DNA from: Nostoc indistinguendum CM1-VF10
GTDB taxonomy: Bacteria > Cyanobacteriota > Cyanobacteriia > Cyanobacteriales > Nostocaceae
Direction: 5' to 3'
DNA: 64,000 nucleotides
Assembly: GCA_019359215.1 (NCBI GenBank)
Contig: JAHHHS010000007.1
Coordinates: forward strand, 97,298-161,297
Under the pieces are notes generated by a model. The model was not told the DNA's origin and did not search any database. It was given only the letters and a program-made list of their open reading frames with translations. Shown piece after piece: positions 27,155-36,191 of the stretch (position 1 is the first letter of the stretch; each line of letters starts with the position of its first letter). The position numbers and the translations under genes are program-made.

Positions 27155-27331
27155 GTGCTTTACCTAGTTCTGTGTAACTTGTTACAAATCTAAACTATTT
27201 ATTCAATAAAATCTATCTATCGTTAGACGTAGGGCGAATAAAAATTTTTATTGATAGCATAAATAATTATCTATATTTTTATACAAATATGTACATTATC
27301 TGAGTGGATGAGTTACCAGCACTTCTAAGAT

Positions 27332-27358
27332 ACGTAGTTTACCGCCGCAGGTATCGCT
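27332..27358. repeat. 27-bp dispersed repeat, copy 2
   Basis: ACGTAGTTTACCGCCGCAGG followed by TATCGCT. It is the intergenic copy of the unit that is also found at the end of the LD-carboxypeptidase gene and within the start of dnaB. Confidence 0.75.
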
Positions 27359-27609
27359 CATTTTTCTATACATCGGTAGAAGCGATCACCATATAACTTC
27401 AATAGAAAAGGTGCGTCACGTCGCTTTGCTTTGAATTTAAAATTCAAAATCTAAAATCCAAAATTAAGAATCACCATAAATAAATTTAGTTGCTCTGATA
27501 TCATGATTTTTTGTCGGTCAGATTATACAAATTCAAATCTAGACTAGACAAGGCTTGATAATTATTTTTATAAAATTTATGTGTCTGTTGCATCCAAATT
27601 AGATGCAGA

Positions 27610-27715
27610 TATAGCGGTTCTCATTTACGTAACTACACCCGTAAGGGCACGGCACTGCCGTGCCCCTACACCTCGCAATATAATCTTGTACTGCATTTGA
27701 ATGGGAACCGCTATA
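27610..27715. mobile_element. MITE-like element family 2 (106 bp)
   Basis: Terminal inverted repeats TATAGCGGTTCTCATT (27610-27625) and AATGGGAACCGCTATA (27700-27715) match at 15 of 16 positions. Inside is a perfect 10-bp palindromic hairpin, GGGCACGGCA / TGCCGTGCCC at 27645-27665 with a one-base centre. No coding capacity. One end of the same family (TATAGCGGTTCTCA) is also present at about 49209. The rest of the 855-base spacer 27155-28009 is AT-rich with no gene seen. Confidence 0.8.
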
Positions 27716-28009
27716 TGGGGTTTTTTAGTTAATATAAAAATTCTTCTAAAAAAACGATAACTTTACTTTTGTAATCATTAATATTTTTTAATAGAACTAA
27801 GGATAATCTTTGACTGAACATTTTAAAAGCAATATAGAGGTATTGAAAAATACAGTAGCCATAAACTAATTGTAAGAAAATAATATGGGTGTAAGTTTGC
27901 TAATTATTGGGTGCAAAATGTGGAGCCATTCGCTAACTGAATTGAACTAAATCTCAACAATTCGTGAAATCAAAGGCGCATTTACACACAAACTTATAAG
28001 GTAGTTAAA

Positions 28010-28420
28010 ATGACTTACGATTCTGAAGATGTACAAAAAATCCTGCAAATAGCGCTCACTCGTAGACAGGAAGGTGAATTTTCACGAGAACAACTTATAG
28101 AAATGGCATCTGAGTTAGGTATTTCTTCTGACATTTTGGAAAAAACTGAAAAAAACTGGTTAATTCAACAAGAAGAGGAACGATCGCAACGTACATTTAA
28201 TACTTTCCGACGCAGAGCATTTTGGACGCACTTTGTTTCATTTATAGCTGTGAACATATTCCTTATTCTTTTGAATCTGATAACTAGTCCTAGTTATTTT
28301 TGGGCTATCTTCCCAATATTAGGATGGGGGTTAGGGCTATTTTTCCATTGGTGGAGCGTTTATCAGAGTAAATCAGAAGATGACGAGATAGCCTTTCAGA
28401 AATGGCGTGCAAAAATTTAA
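28010..28420 (+). CDS. 2TM domain protein
   Basis: A 136-residue protein. The N-terminal half is helical and charged (DSEDVQKILQIALTRRQEGE, FSREQLIEMASELGI), like the small helical domains that precede 2TM segments. The C-terminal half has RRAFWTHFVSFIAVNIFLIL and a second hydrophobic helix FWAIFPILGWGLGLFFHW, forming the two-helix 2TM domain often seen in LytTR-associated or kinase-associated membrane proteins. Function unknown. ATG at 28010, preceded by a moderate AAGGTAG site. Confidence 0.8.
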   Translation: MTYDSEDVQKILQIALTRRQEGEFSREQLIEMASELGISSDILEKTEKNWLIQQEEERSQRTFNTFRRRAFWTHFVSFIAVNIFLILLNLITSPSYFWAIFPILGWGLGLFFHWWSVYQSKSEDDEIAFQKWRAKI

Positions 28421-28508
28421 CTTATTCCTACTTTTAAAGATGGGGATTAGTTATTAGTCATTGGTCATTGGTCATTAGTACCAATGACTTAAATTGTCGT
28501 GAAATAAG

Positions 28509-28739
28509 CTAAGTTGAATTCCTATAATTTTTTGGGGCGATCGCTTCACTATTCCCTATGACGGAAGTTAGCTGCTTATCTACCAACTGAGAGTAATCTT
28601 TCACCCAAAAATGGGGAAATTTCCGTACTTGATACTTTGCTAACTCTACTCTTAGATAAGATTCTCTAAGTGCTTGGATGGATTTAGCTTCATTAGTCTG
28701 TAAATCTGCTTGGGGCATGGCTTTCCACTGCTTTAGCAT
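28509..28739 (-). CDS. Possible small hypothetical protein
   Basis: A 76-codon frame from an ATG at 28739. The peptide is charged and partly helical (SIQALRESYLRVELAKYQVR) and lacks membrane segments. Composition is protein-like, but no family is recognised, the ribosome binding site is weak and there is no terminator. It lies between two plus-strand genes. Weak call. Confidence 0.3.
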   Translation of the reverse strand: MLKQWKAMPQADLQTNEAKSIQALRESYLRVELAKYQVRKFPHFWVKDYSQLVDKQLTSVIGNSEAIAPKNYRNST

Positions 28740-29048
28740 TACCGAACAAATGATGAGGATAATTTCTGTGTGGCCGTTGAGGCTAATCCAAACCTCTTTA
28801 GCGATAAATCTAGGATATTAAGCCAGCGCTATTGTCCAAATTTATGCGTCCTTCTGGATAAAATTTTCTCTTAAATTGGGGACAACCTTAAACTTGAGTC
28901 GTTCTATAAACATACCCTGTGATCTCTGTGTTTGCTAATTTGCCAAAATAGAGATGTAGGCTAGAATAACTGCGCTTTTAGCATAGCTTGATTGCTTACA
29001 CTCAGGAGCAAGGATCGGCTGGTTTGAAATAAGTAAGAGGAAGGGAGT

Positions 29049-29375
29049 ATGGACAGCAACAACAACTGGTTGCAACAACTAATGATGGTAGGTCTTGGCA
29101 CAACGTCTCTAGTAGCAGAAAAACTGCGCCAAGTCAGTGATGATTTAGTTAAAGACGGTAAGCTCAATCCTGAGCAAGCCAAGGCAGTTATAGATGATAT
29201 TGCCCAGCAGTTAAAGTCGGAGCAGGGAAACTTCGATGTTCAAATGCAACGGCAAATGCGAAATATGATGCAAGATTTGGGGGTGGCTCGCCAGTCGGAA
29301 GTAGATGAACTACGGGGTAGAATTGACCGTTTAGAGCGTCAATTGCGCGATTTAGAAAATAAGCTTTGGCGTTAG
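29049..29375 (+). CDS. Phasin-like coiled-coil protein
   Basis: A 108-residue protein. The N-terminal third (NNWLQQLMMVGLGTTSLVAE) is amphipathic and hydrophobic, the middle contains DGKLNPEQAKAVIDDIAQQL, and the C-terminus is a strong heptad coiled coil (DELRGRIDRLERQLRDLENK). This is the layout of the phasin-like or polyhydroxyalkanoate-granule-associated small proteins common in cyanobacteria. A surface-coating or oligomerising role is inferred from the family. A Shine-Dalgarno AGGAAGGGAG lies just upstream of the ATG. Confidence 0.75.
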   Translation: MDSNNNWLQQLMMVGLGTTSLVAEKLRQVSDDLVKDGKLNPEQAKAVIDDIAQQLKSEQGNFDVQMQRQMRNMMQDLGVARQSEVDELRGRIDRLERQLRDLENKLWR

Positions 29376-29453
29376 GATGTCCTTTCTGATTTAAACTAAT
29401 TGTGTCCTATTGGTAATGTTTTTGCCAGGATACCTAAGTAAGGAGAACTGATT

Positions 29454-30005
29454 TTGAAAGCAATTTTCCTCAGCGTGGCGTTCATGCTGGCGTGCGTTGT
29501 GCTTTTGGTTGTGGGGCAAGTAGGCAGTAAACAGAATACTGCCATTGCTGCCGAGTTAACCCAAACGCTGCCAGCGCCCACAACTTTAACTGAAAATAAT
29601 ACTCTAATTGCGAGCCATACTATGTCTGATGCTAATGCCCTAACTACCCCCTCGTCCGATGATAATGTCGTAACTACCCCCTCTGGATTAAAGTATGTCG
29701 AGTTAAAAGAGGGAACTGGGGCGACTCCTCAACCTGGACAAACGGTTGAAGTTCACTATGTTGGCACTTTAGAAAATGGTACTAAGTTTGATAGTTCACG
29801 CGATCGCGGCCAACCCTTCAGCTTTAAAATTGGTGTTGGACAGGTAATCAAAGGTTGGGACGAAGGACTTAGCACCATGAAAGTAGGCGGTCGTCGTCAG
29901 TTAATCATCCCCTCAGAGTTAGGTTATGGCGCTCGTGGTGCTGGTGGCGTAATTCCACCCAACGCAACTCTGTTGTTTGATGTGGAGTTGCTCGGAGTTA
30001 AGTAG
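29454..30005 (+). CDS. FKBP-type peptidyl-prolyl cis-trans isomerase, exported
   Basis: A 183-residue protein. A TTG start ([20 protein letters not shown]) follows AAGGAGAACTGA at good spacing and gives a signal sequence or lipoprotein-like N-terminus of about 25 residues. A low-complexity linker ([12 protein letters not shown]) leads to the FKBP domain from about residue 75: [70 protein letters not shown] and [14 protein letters not shown]. Active-site residues (Y, D, F, W, Y) are present. It is likely to act in the periplasm or thylakoid lumen. Confidence 0.93.
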   Translation: MKAIFLSVAFMLACVVLLVVGQVGSKQNTAIAAELTQTLPAPTTLTENNTLIASHTMSDANALTTPSSDDNVVTTPSGLKYVELKEGTGATPQPGQTVEVHYVGTLENGTKFDSSRDRGQPFSFKIGVGQVIKGWDEGLSTMKVGGRRQLIIPSELGYGARGAGGVIPPNATLLFDVELLGVK

Positions 30006-30066
30006 AAACTAGGGCATGGGGAATTGGGCATTAGTTTTTCCCAATCCCTAGTCCTCAATTCAAAAG

Positions 30067-32073
30067 CTAAATTTTTAAATTTTGAAACTTTGTAAACTGT
30101 GGATTAAATAAAAGTTTCGCAGTACCAGTAGGCCCGTTGCGGTGTTTAGCTATAATTACTTCTGCAATGCCGCGATCGGGAGTATCTGGAGAGTAATATT
30201 CATCTCGATATAACATTATTACTAAATCGGCATCCTGTTCAATGGAATTGTGAACAATAATATTATTTGCAACAAAATTATGCAAACCAGGAACGGTGAG
30301 GTCAAACACTTCTTCCTCGCCGCTATATTCAATTGAAAGTATTTCGTCCCAATAAACATCACTTTTGGCAAGAGTAACCAGTTTAGATGATTGAACAACT
30401 TTGCCGACTTTCAAAGCTCTTTCCCGACTTAAATTTACTTTGTAAAGGGTAGAGCCACAATACGAAACTTGAGCTAAATCTATCTCTCTGGTAGTGTACT
30501 GTATGGCATGACATGGCAATGTACAACCGTCGCCAATTAAATGCCCTAATAATGCAACTTCCGCATAAGTCATGGTTTGTTTACCAGAACTAGGGAGATG
30601 TCTTGATAAACATAGATGTTGTTTAAGAGTTAATTCATCAAGTCTCTTCCAGCCATTAATTGTTAAAAACTTGTGATTACCTGTAGCACGAATTTTTCGA
30701 CCCAATCGAGTTGTTAAAGTAAACAGAGGCTTTAAACCAGTGGAAAAAGCATTGCTAACAATTGCCTTTTCTAGCTGCATTGTAACTTCGTTCAACGCCC
30801 AAACTGCAAAATCAGATTTACCTGCTAATTCCCTAATAGGTACTTGTACCCCACTATCTGCTAATGTCACCAGACTATCGCCTGCTAAACAACCAGATTC
30901 TCTCAAATCAGATAACATCGGGCGTTTGTTAGTACGTGCTTCGACACCTCGACTCAACTGAGATAGAGCAATAACTGGTACAGATAATTCCCGCGCTAAA
31001 CCTTTGAGTTGACGAGTAATTTTTGATAATTCTTGTACACGATTATCACCTGCTCCTTCCATTAATTGCAAGTAATCTATTACAATTAATCCTAATTCAG
31101 TTCCAACTTCTGCTTGGAGTCTTCTTGCCTGACTACGCATTTGCGTAACTGTAATATTCGGCGTGTCGTCAATATAAATTGGCATCTCCGAGAGGATACC
31201 AATAGCACGGCTTAAAGGTTCCCACTGTGTTTGACTCAGGCGACCAGTTCGTAGATAACTACTTTCAATTTGGGCTTCGCTAGCTAATAGACGTTGCGTC
31301 AGTTGCTCTTTGGACATTTCCAAGCTGAAGACAGCAACTGGCAATTTATAAGAAGCGGCGATATTATGAGCAAGGTTTAAGCAAAATGCTGTTTTTCCCA
31401 TTGATGGGCGACCCGCGACAATAATCAAATCAGAACGCTGAAAGCCGCTAGTCATCGCATCTAAATCGTAAAATCCGCAAGGGATACCTGGTAAGGCAAT
31501 ACCTTGATTTCGATCCTCAATATCCTGAAAATTATTAATTAAAGTATCAGAAATGTGAACTAAACCCGATTGGGGACGTTCTTGAGTTACGCCGAATACT
31601 TTCTGTTCTGCCTGATCTAGAACAGTTGGTAACTCGGTTTCTGTCTCGTAACCAAGATGTACAATTTCATTGCCAGCTTTAATCAACTGTCGCCGCAGGT
31701 ATTTTTCCATTACCAACCCTGCTAAGGCGTCGATGTTCACGGCTGACACTGTGCGGTCTACCAGAGTTGCTAATTTATTTCTGCCGCCTATCCGGGCAAG
31801 CATATCATGGTCAGTCAGCCAACTTGTGACTGAGAGTAAATCTGTGGGTTTACCTTGGGTGTGGAGCCTCACAGCTGCTTGATAAATATCTTTGTGAGCG
31901 CTAATGTAAAAAGCTTCTGGAAGGAGGCGATCGCTAACTCGACTAATCGCTTCTGGATCTAGTAAAATACCACCCAAAATCGCTTCTTCCGCCTCAATAT
32001 TTTGCGGCGGGAGGCGTAGTTTACCGCCGTAGGCATCGCTACCATCGCCTTTAAAACTAAGTTCTTCAGCCAT
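30067..32073 (-). CDS. dnaB: Replicative DNA helicase DnaB containing an intein
   Basis: The hexameric helicase that unwinds the replication fork. The precursor has 668 residues. The N-terminal domain begins near residue 21 (LPPQNIEAEEAILGGILLDP), and the RecA-like domain has Walker A AGRPSMGKTAF at about 220-230 and Walker B LIVIDYLQLM near 330. The host is interrupted after LSDLRESG (residue 394) by a 215-residue intein and resumes at SIEQDADLVIMLYRDEYYS, so the spliced helicase is 453 residues. Residues 12-20 (SDAYGGKLR) are encoded by a dispersed repeat and look like a recent in-frame insertion. rplI is upstream on the same strand, a common DnaB neighbour. Confidence 0.96.
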   Translation of the reverse strand: MAEELSFKGDGSDAYGGKLRLPPQNIEAEEAILGGILLDPEAISRVSDRLLPEAFYISAHKDIYQAAVRLHTQGKPTDLLSVTSWLTDHDMLARIGGRNKLATLVDRTVSAVNIDALAGLVMEKYLRRQLIKAGNEIVHLGYETETELPTVLDQAEQKVFGVTQERPQSGLVHISDTLINNFQDIEDRNQGIALPGIPCGFYDLDAMTSGFQRSDLIIVAGRPSMGKTAFCLNLAHNIAASYKLPVAVFSLEMSKEQLTQRLLASEAQIESSYLRTGRLSQTQWEPLSRAIGILSEMPIYIDDTPNITVTQMRSQARRLQAEVGTELGLIVIDYLQLMEGAGDNRVQELSKITRQLKGLARELSVPVIALSQLSRGVEARTNKRPMLSDLRESGCLAGDSLVTLADSGVQVPIRELAGKSDFAVWALNEVTMQLEKAIVSNAFSTGLKPLFTLTTRLGRKIRATGNHKFLTINGWKRLDELTLKQHLCLSRHLPSSGKQTMTYAEVALLGHLIGDGCTLPCHAIQYTTREIDLAQVSYCGSTLYKVNLSRERALKVGKVVQSSKLVTLAKSDVYWDEILSIEYSGEEEVFDLTVPGLHNFVANNIIVHNSIEQDADLVIMLYRDEYYSPDTPDRGIAEVIIAKHRNGPTGTAKLLFNPQFTKFQNLKI
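30247..30891 (-). mobile_element. DnaB intein with reduced homing endonuclease (residues 395-609)
   Basis: The intein starts with Cys395 (CLAGDSLVTL, block A), has block B as GNHKFLTINGWKRLDEL with the conserved His467, and ends with VYWDEILSIEY and FVANNIIVHN followed by Ser610 (blocks F and G). All residues needed for splicing (Cys1, block-B His, penultimate His, terminal Asn, +1 Ser) are present, so it should splice. Between them, one LAGLIDADG-type helix remains (EVALLGHLIGDGC) but the second is missing. At 215 residues it is about half of the full-length cyanobacterial DnaB inteins (about 430) and longer than engineered mini-inteins (about 150). The homing endonuclease is therefore almost certainly dead. 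Confidence 0.92.
32013..32040. repeat. 27-bp dispersed repeat, copy 3, inside the dnaB coding region
   Basis: GGCGTAGTTTACCGCCGTAG then GCATCGCT lies within codons 12-20 of dnaB and is translated as SDAYGGKLR. It is the same unit as at 7040-7066 and 27332-27358. Confidence 0.75.
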
Positions 32074-32123
32074 AAACGATTTTAGTTTTGAGATGAAAGC
32101 TAGTTAGGAGTATGGGAGTCATT

Positions 32124-32198
32124 CAATTTTAGATTTTAGATTTTAGATTTTAGATTTTTTCTTCAATCCAAAATTCCAAATTCCAAATCTAAAATTGG
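32124..32198. repeat. Inverted TTTTAGA heptamer repeat between rplI and dnaB
   Basis: Four TTTTAGA units (32126-32158) are followed by the complementary CCAAAAT/CAAATCTAAAATT units to 32198. It mirrors the structure downstream of hemE at 12481-12560 and can form a long AT-rich hairpin on either strand. Confidence 0.8.
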
Positions 32199-32258
32199 CA
32201 AAGTTAGGTATTATTACCCCTGCTCCCTCATCTTTGCGTCCCCGCCTCCCCTCCTGAG

Positions 32259-32717
32259 TTAACTAGCGACGACTTGAATACCGACTTGTGCCACTACATC
32301 AGAATACAGCTTGATTTCGGCTTGATAAGTACCAAGGTGGTTAATATCGGGGATGGTAATGCCACGCCGATCCACTTCTTGATTGGTGGCTCCCTTAATT
32401 GCATCTACAACATCTTGAGTGGTGATAGTACCGAAAATTGCTTCGTTTTCACCAACTGGCTTGGCAATTGTTAAGCTGCCAACTTTTTCTAAAGCTTCTT
32501 TTTGCTCAAGAGCTTGTTGTCTGAGTTCTAACTGCCGTTGACGCTCTTGCTCACGACGGCGTTCTACTTGCTTGAGAATACCAGGAGTGGCATTGGTTGC
32601 CAATTTCTGGGGAATCAGATAATTACGAGCGTAGCCAGGAGCTACTTCTACTAAGTCGCCAGATTTTCCCAGCTTGCTGATATCCTGATTTAAAACTAAC
32701 TGTACGCGTTTCGCCAT
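32259..32717 (-). CDS. rplI: 50S ribosomal protein L9
   Basis: Large-subunit protein that binds 23S rRNA near the L1 stalk. The N-terminal domain [20 protein letters not shown] with [15 protein letters not shown] is the L9 signature; a long connecting helix of Q, E and R residues ([20 protein letters not shown]) leads to the C-terminal domain ([20 protein letters not shown]). Length 152 is usual. ATG at 32717 follows an AGGAAAAACG-type site. dnaB is next on the same strand after about 190 bases of repeat DNA. Confidence 0.97.
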   Translation of the reverse strand: MAKRVQLVLNQDISKLGKSGDLVEVAPGYARNYLIPQKLATNATPGILKQVERRREQERQRQLELRQQALEQKEALEKVGSLTIAKPVGENEAIFGTITTQDVVDAIKGATNQEVDRRGITIPDINHLGTYQAEIKLYSDVVAQVGIQVVAS

Positions 32718-32918
32718 CGTTTTTCCTGTAAAATCTGATTAATTTGGGTTTGGGTAAGATAGCTCACAATGTCACTGCTGTATTCCAAGCTTCTTTGCCT
32801 ACACCCTAAAGCTTACAGATCGTAGCGAAAGAAAGGGTGCGATCGCAACTATTAGTGAGAGAAAAATCTGAAGAGTGGAGAAGATGAGGAAGATGGACTT
32901 TTCTCGAATGCCCAATGC

Positions 32919-33692
32919 CTAAAAGTTATTTCTCATTTCCCGTATCCGCGCAAAGGTTTGGACTGCATCGCTACTTTTAACAGTTAATTGTAATGATGGC
33001 TGATCCCAACGTAAGAAGGGGTTGGTATGCTTCTCGACACCCAGCAGCGAGGGGATGGTAGCTTCTCCTCGACTACGGTAGGCTTTTACTTCATTGAAGC
33101 GTCTATGTAAGTCGGTATTGTCGCCATCCACAGTTAGGGCAAATTGTAGATTTTTTAAGGTGTATTCGTGGGCGCACCAGACGCGTGTATCATCGGGTAG
33201 AGAGCGCAATTTGCTCAAAGAGTCCACCATTTGTGCCGGTGTTCCTTCAAACAAGCGACCGCAACCGCCAGAAAATAAGGTATCGCCGCAAAATAAATCG
33301 CCTGTTTCACCAGCTTTTTCGGGAGGGAAATAGTAAACTATGTGTGCGCGGGTATGTCCGGGAACGAAGACAACTTCAGCTATGCGGTTTGCAAACTCGA
33401 CGCGATCGCCTTGTTGCAAAAACACCTGCTGTCCGGGAATCCTACCACGATCCTCGGCTCCTCCATAAACTATCAGTTGGGGGAATTGTTCTATTAATTG
33501 CTTATTACCACCCACATGATCCTTATGGTGGTGAGTGTTGAAAATTGTTACTAACTCAGCCTTTAATTCTGCCAGTTTTTTTAATACTGGTTGAGACTCT
33601 GCTGGATCTACAACAGCAGCGATATTTTGTCTGTGATCGTACAACAAAAATATATAGTTGTCTGAGAGTGCCTCAAGACGGATTACCTGCAT
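32919..33692 (-). CDS. gloB: Hydroxyacylglutathione hydrolase (glyoxalase II)
   Basis: Binuclear-metal hydrolase that completes methylglyoxal detoxification by releasing D-lactate from S-lactoylglutathione. The metallo-beta-lactamase motif is [12 protein letters not shown] (HxHxDH-type), with a further ligand region [14 protein letters not shown] and the aspartate in [18 protein letters not shown], characteristic of GloB. The C-terminal substrate helix region ([13 protein letters not shown]) is present. Length 257 is normal. ATG at 33692 with an AGGGAGGCAAAG site. It stands alone. Confidence 0.95.
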   Translation of the reverse strand: MQVIRLEALSDNYIFLLYDHRQNIAAVVDPAESQPVLKKLAELKAELVTIFNTHHHKDHVGGNKQLIEQFPQLIVYGGAEDRGRIPGQQVFLQQGDRVEFANRIAEVVFVPGHTRAHIVYYFPPEKAGETGDLFCGDTLFSGGCGRLFEGTPAQMVDSLSKLRSLPDDTRVWCAHEYTLKNLQFALTVDGDNTDLHRRFNEVKAYRSRGEATIPSLLGVEKHTNPFLRWDQPSLQLTVKSSDAVQTFARIREMRNNF

Positions 33693-33953
33693 TACCTTTG
33701 CCTCCCTTATGAATAGATATTTAGTATAAAAAACATCATACTTATGTGAAATTTCGCTAGACGAACTAGCAAATATGACGTTAACTTTATTGAAGCTTAA
33801 TATCTGAAGTTAACTAAAAATATGCACTTTTCTATAATTCATGACATATTAAAGGCTGATTCATCCTTGCCCTAAAAAACTTCAAAAGTAAGAGATAGCT
33901 TATATTAAAACCATTATCTATTTTATAAAACCTTAGCTATTGAATAAGAACAG

Positions 33954-33969
33954 TGACAAATCTTTGTCA
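33954..33969. promoter_or_regulatory. Perfect palindrome upstream of the polysaccharide cluster
   Basis: TGACAAA TC TTTGTCA, a 7-2-7 dyad about 86 bases upstream of the first cluster gene, inside a 363-base AT-rich spacer (33693-34055) that otherwise shows no gene. Position and symmetry fit an operator, but no known consensus was matched. Confidence 0.4.
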
Positions 33970-34055
33970 ATAAAAAGCAACTAAGATTTTTAGCACCAAT
34001 AGTTCACATTTTATCAAAATTCCATCCAAAACTATATTAACGTCACAAACCCTTT

Positions 34056-35063
34056 ATGTACAAAGAATTTCGGCAACAGGCAATTTCAGCAATTCGGGAC
34101 GCCATAAACAACGTCCGATATCCAAAGCGCATACTTGTTGTGCGACAGAAAGATCACCAGTCCACATACAATGACTACTTCCTTTATTGGGTAAGTCAAA
34201 ATGTACCCGAGGCAGCACATCTGTTTGAACTCCATTATCTCCCTTGTGAGATAAATGACTGGGATCGTTATGCACTATTTCTACCTTGGCTACAAGATCC
34301 CCTCAAAGAAAGATTTCCGCATATTTATCAATATGCCCAGCCAATAGAAGCAGAATGTAAAAAACGTAACATTCCCATTGTCAATCCCATTGATAACCTC
34401 TCAAATTCAATTAAATCACTGGCAGCACAACGGATCGGTAGCGTAAAGGGCATTCGCACCGCCAAGACAGTGCCGATTACTGATCTAGAAGATTTCAAAA
34501 AGACACAAGGAGGATTGTCAACTCCTTTCTTTATCCGTGAAGACTGGGTACATGGCTGCCAAATATTTTTTGTCCAAAATCTTGATGATTTGGCAAACAT
34601 CCCTTTTGAAAAGTTTATTGCCCCTATTGCAGTAGAATTTTTGGATGTTAAGGGAGAAGATGGTCTGTATCGTAAGTATCGCTACTTCGCTATAGGAGAT
34701 GAAGGTATCCCTGGCCCTTTAACCGTTTCCAAATCTTGGGAAGTACGCAACAACGATAATCGCGTAATTAATGAATCAATAATAGCAGAGGATATTGCTT
34801 ATTTCAGTGGAGAAGACCCCAATCACGAACTTTTACAGCAAGCACGCAAAGCATTAGGTTTTGATTTTATGGCTTTTGATTACAGCTATGACCAACAAAA
34901 AAACCTCATTGTGTGGGAACCAAATCCTTTCCCAGTAATCTGGGCTTCAAATCATACTGACCCTGATAAAAAGTATGCATTGCCATTAATAGACTGTATC
35001 TATACAGCACTCCTCAAATATTACTTGCAGCGTGGCAACATTTCAATCAAAATACCAGCTTAA
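34056..35063 (+). CDS. ATP-grasp-like protein of the polysaccharide cluster
   Basis: A 335-residue protein. The N-terminal third (YPKRILVVRQKDHQSTYNDY, FELHYLPCEINDWDRYALFL) has alternating strands and helices. The C-terminal part resembles ATP-grasp folds, with TPFFIREDWVHGCQIFFVQN for nucleotide contact and an end motif FDFMAFDYSYD...VWEPNPFPVIWA, similar to the metal-binding E-x-N-P region of the superfamily. No exact subfamily was recognised. It opens the cluster of glycosyltransferases, so it may link an amino acid, lactate or other carboxylate to a sugar precursor; this is inference. Confidence 0.6.
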   Translation: MYKEFRQQAISAIRDAINNVRYPKRILVVRQKDHQSTYNDYFLYWVSQNVPEAAHLFELHYLPCEINDWDRYALFLPWLQDPLKERFPHIYQYAQPIEAECKKRNIPIVNPIDNLSNSIKSLAAQRIGSVKGIRTAKTVPITDLEDFKKTQGGLSTPFFIREDWVHGCQIFFVQNLDDLANIPFEKFIAPIAVEFLDVKGEDGLYRKYRYFAIGDEGIPGPLTVSKSWEVRNNDNRVINESIIAEDIAYFSGEDPNHELLQQARKALGFDFMAFDYSYDQQKNLIVWEPNPFPVIWASNHTDPDKKYALPLIDCIYTALLKYYLQRGNISIKIPA

Positions 35064-35135
35064 TTTATTTTCCACTAATTAATTTTATCCAGCGTGAATT
35101 TTGAACTATACATTTTCAACAAGAATGTTTAATCA

Positions 35136-36188
35136 ATGACTCCACTTGTTTCAATCGTTGTTACCTGTTTTAATCAAGCTAGCTATCTAGAACGCTCAGT
35201 TAAAAGCGTACTATCGCAAACATTTACCGACCTTGAATGTATTATAGTAGATGATGGCTCTACTGATAATACACAAGAAGTAGCTCAACAATTGATCAGT
35301 TTAGATTCAAGAGTTAGTTACTTCTATAAGGAAAATGGCGGAGTATCATCAAGTCGTAATTTTGGCTTTAAACAGGCACAAGGTAAGTGGATTCAGTTTT
35401 TAGATGGAGATGATTGGATTCACAAAGATAAAATTAAATTTCAATTAGATCATTTAAGTACCTTAGATGTTCAAGAAAATATTGTTTTATATACAGATTA
35501 TGAACGGGTATTTATAGACAGAGAACAACAAATTATTAACAGACAGGAAAATATAGTAGGTTCTTTATCAAGAGAGCAATTAATTGAGCGGCTACTCATC
35601 CCTGATTTTTTAGCTGATTCTCCATTTCCCTTGCTTCAGCAATGTTTATTGATGGATAGAAATGTCCAAAACAAAAAAAAATTTGATGAGCGCTTAAAGG
35701 CTTTGCAAGATAGAGATTTTACAATAGACCTTTTAATTGCCAACGTTAATTTTGTTTATACACCTATGATAGGAGCATATTATACCAAGCATCAGTCTAA
35801 TAGAACTAATAACTGGCCTTATATGAAAGCTTATTACATATTGTTATACGAAACAGTGTGCAGTAAGCATAATGATTTAATCCCTTTATGCCAAGTAGGC
35901 ATAAGTTTTTTGCTTAAAGAAGCAATTAAAGAAAAAGAGCAAGATAATTTTGATCGGCTAATTAAAATATTTTCCCCTCCTTTGTACTTATTAAATAAAA
36001 ACATCAAGATTAATAATAAGTATTTAGTGAAGCTAATTTATCAAACTAGGCTAATTACTCCCAGTTTTATACTTTATGAAAACTACCGAGGCCCACGCGG
36101 TCAAAAATTTATATCTATTTTTTCACAGTTTATCAACTTGTTCAAAAAAACCAAAAGTAGTTATGGTAACAGTGACGAAAGCAACTAA
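35136..36188 (+). CDS. Glycosyltransferase family 2
   Basis: A 350-residue GT-A enzyme. The N-terminal domain has VSIVVTCFNQASYLERSVKS, IIVDDGSTDNTQEVAQQ and the metal-binding DxD as QFLDGDDWIHK. The C-terminal 130 residues are rich in Lys, Asn and Ile and have no recognised domain. Composition is more AT-rich than flanking core genes. ATG at 35136, 72 bases after the preceding stop; the next gene starts 3 bases after this one ends, so the two are probably cotranscribed. Confidence 0.9.
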   Translation: MTPLVSIVVTCFNQASYLERSVKSVLSQTFTDLECIIVDDGSTDNTQEVAQQLISLDSRVSYFYKENGGVSSSRNFGFKQAQGKWIQFLDGDDWIHKDKIKFQLDHLSTLDVQENIVLYTDYERVFIDREQQIINRQENIVGSLSREQLIERLLIPDFLADSPFPLLQQCLLMDRNVQNKKKFDERLKALQDRDFTIDLLIANVNFVYTPMIGAYYTKHQSNRTNNWPYMKAYYILLYETVCSKHNDLIPLCQVGISFLLKEAIKEKEQDNFDRLIKIFSPPLYLLNKNIKINNKYLVKLIYQTRLITPSFILYENYRGPRGQKFISIFSQFINLFKKTKSSYGNSDESN

Positions 36189-36191
36189 TAT

